Shown: positions 1-5,417 of the stretch, in pieces | How positions within the stretch are numbered: position 1 is the stretch's first letter | Layout of the letters: each line of letters begins with the position of its first letter | Assembly (NCBI GenBank): GCA_964429745.1 | Contig: CAYSDI010000115.1 | Location: forward strand, 1 to 9,372 | Direction of reading: 5' to 3' | Length of the DNA: 9,372 nucleotides | Source: WGOA01 sp964429745 | GTDB taxonomy: Bacteria > Bacteroidota > Bacteroidia > Chitinophagales > BACL12 | Translations under genes and position numbers: made by a program | Notes under the pieces: generated by a model | Seen by the model: only the letters and a program-made list of their open reading frames with translations | The model's database searches: none | What the model was told of the DNA's origin: nothing

Positions 1-155
1 GCATAGACCCTTCGACCGGAAAGCAAACTGAACTGGCCCGCCGCCGCTGCCCCCAAACTCCGGGTCCAGCACCAGGCCCAGCAAGCCCCCTTCGCCCTGA
101 TCCAGGGCCGGGCGGCGGGCCAGTTCAGTTTGCTTTCCGGTCGAAGGGTCTATGC
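1..155. repeat. Perfect 45-bp inverted repeat at the window end
   Basis: Bases 1-45 are the exact reverse complement of bases 111-155, separated by a 65-bp loop (46-110). The pairing stops at once on the loop side (G46 against G110) and on the outer side it is cut by base 1. The right arm encodes in-frame dehydrogenase sequence (about residues 99-114 of the lipoprotein), while the left arm replaces expected coding sequence. That fits a fold-back chimera or assembly artefact at a contig end better than a natural element. Confidence 0.9.
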
Positions 156-450
156 GGGTGATGCGGCCGCTTCGCTCGGCCACCAGCAACTGCCCATCGG
201 GCAGCAGGTCCATGCCCCAGGGAACGTCCAGGCCTGTGGCGATGATTTCCAGCTCGGGTTCGCGCGTCTGCGCCCTCTCCGACGGGTTCGCTCGGTTAAG
301 GACACGGCCCGAATCTTGCGCGGGCTGCGAAACCCTTTCGCCCGACGAAGTGCCCGACCCGCTCGACGGTTCGGCCGACTCACCAGATTGAGTTTCCGGG
401 CCTCGGCAGGCCAGCAAAAAGGCCAATAGGAACAGGGAGCTTGCTTGCAT
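1..450 (-). CDS. Lipoprotein with N-terminal part of a glucose/sorbosone dehydrogenase (GSDH, PQQ-type) domain, partial
   Basis: Members of this family (PF07995, six-bladed beta-propeller aldose dehydrogenases) oxidise sugars with PQQ outside the cytoplasm. The start is the ATG at 448-450, because an in-frame TAA lies two codons upstream. Residues 1-15 form a short hydrophobic signal ending in the lipobox LLAC, so Cys15 is the likely lipidated residue; the n-region has no basic residue, which is unusual. Residues 16-65 are a low-complexity linker rich in Ser, Gly and Glu. The enzyme domain starts near residue 67, with GLDVPWGMDLLPDGQLLVAE (73-92) and GEGGLLGLVLDPEF (119-132), both typical of the N-terminal part of this family. 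After residue 135 the reading enters the inverted repeat, so residues 136-150 are probably not genuine. The gene lies 61 bp downstream of the DUF4919 gene on the same strand and could be the last gene of the hpt unit. Domain assignment is good; substrate is unknown. Confidence 0.75.
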   Translation of the reverse strand, partial: MQASSLFLLAFLLACRGPETQSGESAEPSSGSGTSSGERVSQPAQDSGRVLNRANPSERAQTREPELEIIATGLDVPWGMDLLPDGQLLVAERSGRITRIDPSTGKQTELARRPALDQGEGGLLGLVLDPEFGGSGGGPVQFAFRSKGLC

Positions 451-511
451 GGCTTAAAGTTCTGCAATCCCTGCTATCCTGCCTTCGCCGCCGCTTAGGG
501 TGGCGCGAAAC

Positions 512-1312
512 CTACTTTTTCTTCTTCCCTTTCGCCGCTTTTTCGGGTTCAAAAGGCGTGTTGGTTGCGTCCGGGGCCGCGTTGGTCATGTCAAAATAGA
601 TCTGCTTGGCCTCGTAAATTGGCGAAGGTCTTATGCGAAATACCTGGCAGTTTTCGTCACGAGCGTCGCCGGTAAAACCGGGAATGCCCAGAAAGCGCAT
701 GGTTTCCAGCGCGTCTTTTGCGCAGAGCACTTGAAAAGCCGTTCCGCAGCCAGCGCCGTTGCCCGACGAAAGGACGGCTTCCATCAATTGGGCGTAGCGG
801 TTGCGGTAGTCAATGGCTTCCAGGCTTAAGGTGTCCTGCAAAAACAGGCCAAGTCCCTTGAAATAATTGGCGGCTAAATCGGCGGGTCGAAGGGCCAGGA
901 TGCTGTCGCAGCGAGCCACAAGCGTGCCCGCCCGCTCCGGGCTCATCAATTTAGCCAGGTCGCGGGTGTTGACCTGATCGCGGGTTTCATGCGCATCCTG
1001 AAAAGCCGAACCATAGTATAGGTTACGGTAGTCTTCCAGGCTCAGGTCCTCGCCCGCTCCCAGGCGATTGCTCAATTGCTCGTAAGCCATTCGACCGGAA
1101 GGCCCGTCATAGTTGGCCGCCACAGCCTCCATATCCACCGGCCGATAAGGCTGTTGGGCGGTTGCGGCCAGCGCAAAAAGGACTAACGCAAAAAGGACCG
1201 GCGCAGCCAAGCGAATAGCAAGCAACCGATTTGCGGCCAACTGAATTGGAGCCAAGCAAGACAAGGCATGCCGAAGTGGCCAGGAAATTTTCAACAACGG
1301 AAATTTTTTCAC
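512..1312 (-). CDS. Secreted DUF4919 family protein
   Basis: This 266-residue protein has no known reaction. It resembles the DUF4919 family, known mainly from Bacteroidota; the clearest match is the segment LSLEDYRNLYYGSAFQ (90-105). A hydrophobic stretch at 36-52 ends in ATA-QQ and looks like a signal peptidase site, so export to the periplasm is likely. The start used is GTG at 1310-1312, whose last two bases are shared with the TGA stop of hpt (GTGA). It gives an unusually long n-region of about 35 residues, so a downstream TTG (Leu25 or Leu30) is a possible alternative. The protein ends in a lysine-rich tail (KAAKGKKKK) just before a TAG stop. Cys135, Cys189, Cys197 and Cys222 lie in the mature part and could form disulfides, which is inference. 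Translational coupling to hpt is likely; a functional link is not evident. Confidence 0.7.
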   Translation of the reverse strand: MKKFPLLKISWPLRHALSCLAPIQLAANRLLAIRLAAPVLFALVLFALAATAQQPYRPVDMEAVAANYDGPSGRMAYEQLSNRLGAGEDLSLEDYRNLYYGSAFQDAHETRDQVNTRDLAKLMSPERAGTLVARCDSILALRPADLAANYFKGLGLFLQDTLSLEAIDYRNRYAQLMEAVLSSGNGAGCGTAFQVLCAKDALETMRFLGIPGFTGDARDENCQVFRIRPSPIYEAKQIYFDMTNAAPDATNTPFEPEKAAKGKKKK

Positions 1313-1851
1313 GCAGAAACGATCTTGTAAATATCCCGCAAATTCCGTCCACGACCGTTGTAGTCCAGCCCATAGCCGAGCAAAAACTCGTTGGGCACTT
1401 CGAACCCCACGTAGTCAATGTGCAGCGGCACCTTGAGCGCATCTGGTTTGACCAACAGTGAGGCCACGCGGATGCTCGCCGGGTTTTTGGTTCTGAGCTC
1501 TTGCAGAATGCCGGTCATGGTCAGGCCGCTGTCCACAATGTCTTCGATGATGATCAAGTCGCGGCCGGCTACCTCTTCCTTTAAGCCAAGCAGCGTATGC
1601 ACCTGCCCCGACGACGCGGTGCCCTCGTAGCTGTTCAACTTAACAAAGGTGATTTCGCACTGAATGGCCACGTGCCGAAACAGGTCAGCCGCAAACATGA
1701 ACGCGCCGTTGAGCACGGCAATAAAGAGCGGCCATTTGCCCTCGTACTCCAGATTGATCTGCGCCCCGATGGTGCGTACGCGCTCTTCAATCTCGCTTTC
1801 AACCAGATAGGGCTCAAAATTGTGCTCCCAAACGCGGATGGTGTTGGTCAT
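1309..1851 (-). CDS. hpt: Hypoxanthine phosphoribosyltransferase
   Basis: This cytoplasmic purine-salvage enzyme converts hypoxanthine (often also guanine) and PRPP to IMP (or GMP) and pyrophosphate. The 180-residue length is normal for the bacterial family. The PRPP-binding signature LIIIEDIVDSGLT is at 99-111, with the two acidic residues followed by DSG and Thr. The flexible-loop Ser-Tyr pair is at 74-75 (LNSYEG). The purine-contact region includes KPDALKVPLHIDYVGFEVPN (135-154), and the end has the usual LLGYGLDYNGRGRNLRDIY (157-175). The ATG at 1849-1851 gives the expected N-terminus; no Shine-Dalgarno is seen upstream. The TGA stop overlaps the GTG start of the DUF4919 gene. Three 26-bp tandem repeats occupy most of the upstream spacer. 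No sign of damage. Confidence 0.95.
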   Translation of the reverse strand: MTNTIRVWEHNFEPYLVESEIEERVRTIGAQINLEYEGKWPLFIAVLNGAFMFAADLFRHVAIQCEITFVKLNSYEGTASSGQVHTLLGLKEEVAGRDLIIIEDIVDSGLTMTGILQELRTKNPASIRVASLLVKPDALKVPLHIDYVGFEVPNEFLLGYGLDYNGRGRNLRDIYKIVSA

Positions 1852-1876
1852 GCCGAAAGTTAGGAAATGCGCGCAT

Positions 1877-1954
1877 ACCTCGCTGTTTTACCCAGAGGTT
1901 TTACCTCGCTGTTTTACCCAAAGGCTTAACCTCGCTGTTTTACCCAGAGGCTTA
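1877..1954. repeat. Three tandem copies of a 26-bp repeat between hpt and the HTH regulator
   Basis: The copies are at 1877-1902, 1903-1928 and 1929-1954. Each begins ACCTCGCTGTTTTACCCA and continues RAGGYTTW; copies 1 and 3 differ from copy 2 at one position in the AGAGG/AAAGG part, and copy 1 ends in TTTT instead of CTTA. A much diverged fourth unit may follow at 1955-1981, ending in CTTA, which contains the reverse complement of the HTH gene stop codon. Copy 1 has a short dyad (ACCTC, 13 bases, GAGGT). The array has no spacers, so it is not CRISPR. It lies where the hpt promoter should be. Confidence 0.9.
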
Positions 1955-1978
1955 ACTCAGAGTCCTTACTCTTCGGCC

Positions 1979-2209
1979 TTACGCTTCGGAGTTTTCGGGC
2001 GAAGGGTCCTCGCTGTACGCAAGGATGTCGCCGGGTTGACAGTTCGCCGCTTTGCACACCGCTTCTAGCGTGCTGAAACGAATGGCTTCTGCTTTGTCGG
2101 TTTTTAAAATGGAGAGGTTCGATAGGGTAATGTCCACGCGCTCAGATAGCTCGTTGAGCGACATCTTTCGCCGGGCCATCATCACATCCAGATGGACAAT
2201 GATGGGCAT
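1979..2209 (-). CDS. Short Cro/C1-type HTH regulator (HTH_26, YozG-like)
   Basis: This 76-residue protein is essentially one DNA-binding domain. The helix-turn-helix spans about residues 15-37 (KMSLNELSERVDITLSNLSILK), followed by the RFSTLEAVCKAANCQPGDIL segment (44-63) typical of HTH_26 regulators. The C-terminal tail is acidic. Such proteins are very often encoded directly behind a DUF2975 membrane protein, exactly the arrangement here: the ATG at 2207-2209 follows the DUF2975 stop by 3 bp. By analogy with that family pair it probably controls its own unit, possibly with input from the membrane partner; the target is not shown by the sequence. The 26-bp tandem repeats start 25 bp past its stop codon. 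The gene appears intact. Confidence 0.85.
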   Translation of the reverse strand: MPIIVHLDVMMARRKMSLNELSERVDITLSNLSILKTDKAEAIRFSTLEAVCKAANCQPGDILAYSEDPSPENSEA

Positions 2210-2212
2210 GGC

Positions 2213-2638
2213 TTAAACGGTTAACTCGTTCCCGGTCTGCAACTCCACGCCTTTTTGGAGCACGTTTGCGAGGATGTAGATGATGCCGGCCAGAAACAAA
2301 AACTCACCGCCGTCCCATTGGTGGGGAATGGCGTAGCCTTCGTTCTGCAGCCATTCTGCGTACCCGGTCATCGCGATGGCCAAAAAGCCCGCCCCCAGGG
2401 CAACATGGCTGATTCTTGCCACTTGCCTTGCGACTGCGGCGTCAAATGGTTTTTCGTATTTAAATGAGCTCATAATATCGGTGACCAAATAGGCCATGTA
2501 GGTCTTTAACCCGCTGAGCAGGACCATGCAAGTGGCCATGATCACATACAGCACGATGCTGCTGGCTTGCAAACCGGGAAGGTTGAGATCCAGGTACATG
2601 TACTGCACGACATCCGGTCCCTTGATCAAACTGGCCAC
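2213..2638 (-). CDS. DUF2975 membrane protein, 5' end disrupted
   Basis: From the GTG at 2636-2638 the protein has 141 residues, with hydrophobic segments at about 24-50, 78-98 and 111-129, and ends GVELQTGNELTV, the typical DUF2975 end. Family members usually have four membrane segments. The missing first one is present upstream in the same frame: bases 2639-2707 read VHVLFWIVFVGLCIETGG plus a short linker, a good family match. Between there and an in-frame TAA at 2789-2791 no ATG, GTG or TTG exists, so the original start has been lost and only the internal GTG remains. A product from it would lack segment 1 and may not work. The 5' end abuts the decayed XRE/ImmA gene on the other strand. 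The downstream HTH_26 gene, 3 bp away, is its usual partner. The function of DUF2975 is unknown; a role in sensing or controlling the regulator is inference. Confidence 0.75.
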   Translation of the reverse strand: MASLIKGPDVVQYMYLDLNLPGLQASSIVLYVIMATCMVLLSGLKTYMAYLVTDIMSSFKYEKPFDAAVARQVARISHVALGAGFLAIAMTGYAEWLQNEGYAIPHQWDGGEFLFLAGIIYILANVLQKGVELQTGNELTV

Positions 2639-2707
2639 CAGGGTGGTCAGGAGGCCACCGGTTTCAATACACAGGCCAACGAATACGATCCAGAAGAGGA
2701 CGTGGAC

Positions 2708-3745
2708 AGACCGGAGGAAAAGATCAGTGCGTTGATCAACGGCAACCTTCCGATCAATGCTGAAATGGCTTTTCGACTGAGTTTGGTGTTAGGCGTACCC
2801 GCTTCGTTTTGACTGAACCGCGAAGCGGAGTACTGAAGAAGATTGCATGAAGTTGAAGCACAGCGAGTCGCAGAGCAAACAGTTACCTGGGTGCGAAGCT
2901 TCCCGATCAGGCAACTGAAAGATCGGGGCTGGCTGCCAGAGGTAAAAGAAAGCCCAACGTTGCTTTCGGAGTTGTTAGCATTTTTCAGTGTAGCGAATCC
3001 CAAGGCATTAGACTCGGTTTATGTTGCTGAGGGATACCCAACTCAGTTCAGGCGTTCAACCAAAGTCAAGGGCGATCATCAATCTCTGCTGGCTTGGTTG
3101 CGGCTTGGTGAGCATGCAGCCCGACAATTGACCTTAAGTCATTTCGATAAGGTTTTGTTCCGGGAAGTACTTCACTTTGCCCGGGAAAATGCTCGCGACG
3201 AACACCTAAAACGATTCTCCGAGCTGCAAATTCGTTGTGCACAGAGGGGTGTAGCGCTTGTATTTGTGAAAGGATTTCCGAAGGTCTCTGTTTCAGGAGT
3301 TGCCCGTTGGGTGACCCGACAAATGCCCGTGATCCAACTTTCGAATCGCTTCAAGACGCATGATCACTTTTGGTTCACCTTTTTCTATGAGGCGGGTCAT
3401 CTGCTGATGCACAGCAAGAGCAAAGTATAGCTGGATGGTGAAAACACTTTGCAAAAAGACCCTTCTAATCAAACGGATGATAAGATCATCACACAAGAGA
3501 TGGAGGCCAATGCTTTTGCTGCCAATTTTGTGCTGTCCGAAGAAAACTACGCGGCAATCGCGGCCAATTTGGACCAAATTCCTCACGCTCTCGCGTCGTT
3601 TTCAGAAAAGTGCCAAGTCCACCCTGGCATCATCGTTGGCCGGTTGCAACATGACGGAAAGCAGCCTTACAAGGTGGGCAATCAGCACAAATGCAAGTTG
3701 TCATTCGATGAACTTGCTCAACAGCAGGGGCCCTTCCACCGATAA
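2708..3745 (+). pseudogene. Decayed XRE-ImmA/IrrE (DUF955) metallopeptidase regulator
   Basis: Intact relatives join an N-terminal XRE helix-turn-helix to a zinc peptidase of the ImmA/IrrE type that cleaves repressors. One continuous frame is recognisable from 2708 to the TAA at 3743-3745. It holds the end of the HTH (RPEEKISALINGNLPI, 2708-2755), then FxLNREAEY, the long linker, GVALVFVKGFPK (about 3250-3285), the zinc-site region and EMEANAFAANF (about 3500-3532). Three in-frame stops interrupt it: TGA 2810-2812 (where Trp is expected), TGA 2834-2836 and TAG 3428-3430. No indel is needed. The HExxH motif reads YEAGH, with TAT at 3386-3388 replacing the first zinc-binding His. About the first 35-40 residues expected for the HTH are absent, cut at the DUF2975 junction. 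The stretch 2843-3430 remains open but would lack the HTH and the zinc site. Loss of function is very likely. Confidence 0.85.
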
Positions 3746-3782
3746 GTATGCATCATCTCCCTTGAACCGCTCGTCAGGGATT

Positions 3783-5183
3783 TTAGCGGCGCTCCGGAGA
3801 TAAACTTGTTCCTGACTGCACTGATCCCGAATTAGCGTTATTGAGGCGGATCAACCGTTTAGTCAGCACCTCAAAGCGCCAGAACATGGCGGCGGCGGCG
3901 GCGGTCAGTCCGGTCAGGTAGCCGTACCAGATGCCGGGAGGGCCAAAATCGAGCACGAACGCAAACAGGTAGCTGCAGGGCAGGGCGATGACCCAGTAGG
4001 CTACCATGGCAATCCACATAGGAATATGCACATCGGCCAGCCCGCGCAACGTGGAAATAGTCACCATTTGCAGGCCGTCGCTGAGTTGGAAAAGCGCGGC
4101 TATGATGAGCAGGCCTGAGGCAATGGCTGCCACCTCCGGGTCATTGACGAAGAGCCGGGGCAGCCAGTTTCGGAGTATAGCAAAAGTTATGGCGGTCAGG
4201 CCCATGAAGACCAGCACCAGCCTAAAGGCTGAATGGCCAGTTTTTCGCAACTCCTCATAGCGGTGTTGCCCGTGAAAATTGCTGACCATGATGGTAGAAG
4301 CCGTGCCAATGCCGCTGGCGGCCAAAAAGGTGATGGCTGCCAAACTGATAGCAATCTGGTGCGCCGACAACGGCACGGCCCCAAGCCAGCCCATCATGAT
4401 GGCGCCGATCGCAAAGGCGGCTACTTCCATAAAATATTGCAGGCCCACCGGCAACCCAATTCGACCTATTTCTCCGAGCACAGGCCAATTAGGCCGAAAG
4501 CGGCGCATGCCGGCGTAGAAAGGCCGCAACTCCTTGTTGTAATAGAGGTACAGCGCCAGCGAAATAAACATGCCGCAACGGGCAATCAGCGTGGCCAGCC
4601 CCGCGCCGGGCACACCCATGGGTTCCACTCCGAAATGTCCAAAAATGAATACCCAATTTAGAAATATGTTGAGCAGGTTGCCCACCAGGCTGATCACCAT
4701 CGGCGCAATGGTCTGGCCCATGCCTTCCAGAAATTGCTTAAGCCCTGCAAAAGCCAACACAGGCAATAGCGATAGAGAAATTAAATAATAATATGGAATA
4801 GCCACATTCACCACCCCTTCCTCCTGGCCCATGTGCGGCATAAAGACCACCATACCCAGGTTGAGGACGGTGAACAGCACCCCGGAACATATATTGAAGA
4901 GCAACCCCTGTTGCATTAGGTTGCGACACTTCTCCAGGTTCTTTTCACCAAAAGCTTTGCCCACCAGCGGGGTCAACCCACCGCTAAGCCCCAGCCCAAA
5001 AATGAAGAGAAAAACAAATACGTTGTTAGCCAGCGTAACGCCCGCCAGCTCAATCGTGCCGAGCTTGCCCACCATGACCGTATCGGCCACATTGGTCATC
5101 ATGTGCCCCACTTGCCCCAGGCTGACCGGAACGGCCAACCGGATAAGTTTCCGGTAGTAGTATCGGCTTTCTTGAGAAAACAT
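3783..5183 (-). CDS. MATE-family efflux transporter (NorM-like)
   Basis: MATE transporters export drugs or other organic cations in exchange for H+ or Na+ across the inner membrane. The 466-residue length and about twelve hydrophobic segments fit the family. Family signatures are DTVMVGKLG (34-42) in segment 1, LTPLVGKAFGEKN (70-82), VPGAGLATLIARC (191-203) before the second half, AHQIAISLAAITFLAASGIG (274-293), and TLRGLADVHIPMW (378-390). The start ATG at 5181-5183 precedes a short polar N-terminus and the first membrane segment, as expected. Five GCC alanine codons in a row (residues 428-432) give a GGC-repeat tract at 3888-3902. The gene is transcribed away from ppc, and a TATCTTTG promoter element lies about 51 bp upstream of the ATG. 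Its 3' end converges on the ImmA pseudogene with a 37-bp gap. Substrate and coupling ion cannot be read from the sequence. Confidence 0.93.
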   Translation of the reverse strand: MFSQESRYYYRKLIRLAVPVSLGQVGHMMTNVADTVMVGKLGTIELAGVTLANNVFVFLFIFGLGLSGGLTPLVGKAFGEKNLEKCRNLMQQGLLFNICSGVLFTVLNLGMVVFMPHMGQEEGVVNVAIPYYYLISLSLLPVLAFAGLKQFLEGMGQTIAPMVISLVGNLLNIFLNWVFIFGHFGVEPMGVPGAGLATLIARCGMFISLALYLYYNKELRPFYAGMRRFRPNWPVLGEIGRIGLPVGLQYFMEVAAFAIGAIMMGWLGAVPLSAHQIAISLAAITFLAASGIGTASTIMVSNFHGQHRYEELRKTGHSAFRLVLVFMGLTAITFAILRNWLPRLFVNDPEVAAIASGLLIIAALFQLSDGLQMVTISTLRGLADVHIPMWIAMVAYWVIALPCSYLFAFVLDFGPPGIWYGYLTGLTAAAAAMFWRFEVLTKRLIRLNNANSGSVQSGTSLSPERR

Positions 5184-5234
5184 TTGGGGTCATCGGGCGA
5201 AGGGCGTAGTGACGCAGCGCGGGGATTGGAGCGG

Positions 5235-5242
5235 CAAAGATA
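5235..5242 (-). promoter_or_regulatory. Bacteroidota-type -7 element (TATCTTTG) upstream of the MATE gene
   Basis: On the minus strand this reads TATCTTTG, a perfect match to the TAnnTTTG -7 consensus of the Bacteroidota primary sigma factor. It lies about 51 bp upstream of the MATE start codon. I do not see a convincing -33 TTG at the usual distance, so it stays a candidate. Confidence 0.4.
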
Positions 5243-5330
5243 GCGCAAGTTCGGTATGCCTTTATCGGGGCAAGGGCTTAAGTAAATGTTAAAATTGCTT
5301 TTTCAGCATGATAACCGAAATAATGCGGGG

Positions 5331-5385
5331 GGCTGAAATCAGCCGGTGCTACTAGGTTAAGCGTGTGGGAGTAGAGGTATCTTTA
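5331..5385 (+). promoter_or_regulatory. Candidate ppc upstream region: short dyad and -7-like site
   Basis: The 234-bp divergent spacer (5184-5417) between the MATE gene and ppc holds a small perfect dyad, GGCTGA-AA-TCAGCC (5331-5344), and then TATCTTTA (5378-5385), one mismatch from TAnnTTTG, 33 bp before the ppc ATG. No -33 element is clear. The dyad could be an operator or a small hairpin in the leader. Nothing else is recognised in the spacer. Confidence 0.25.
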
Positions 5386-5417
5386 GGCTTTGTCTAACCG
5401 CTTGATCGCAGCGCACT

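Noticed and set aside
150..467. Arg/Trp-rich minus-strand open frame over the lipoprotein gene
   Set aside because: The frame starting at 450 has a lipobox and GSDH motifs; this one is its shadow.
11..1099. Repeated short strings such as TTCGACCGGAA and CGGGCGAAGGG as a dispersed genomic motif
   Set aside because: Too few copies in this window to separate from base-composition bias; a genome-wide count would be needed.
1877..1954. CRISPR array
   Set aside because: The 26-bp units are directly adjacent with no spacers, only three copies, and no cas genes nearby.
2708..3745. Alternative genetic code with TGA read as Trp
   Set aside because: TGA ends hpt and ppc exactly where expected, after complete C-termini such as NTG; the zinc-site His is also lost, so decay is simpler.
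3758..3784. Terminator between the convergent ImmA pseudogene and MATE gene (TCCCT, 13-base loop, AGGGA, TTTT)
   Set aside because: Only five stem pairs with a large loop and a run of four T; too weak to annotate.
3435..3803. Plus-strand open frame of 122 codons in a second frame over the end of the ImmA pseudogene
   Set aside because: The ImmA frame has the conserved EMEANAFA motif here; the other frame is a shadow and runs into the MATE 3' end.
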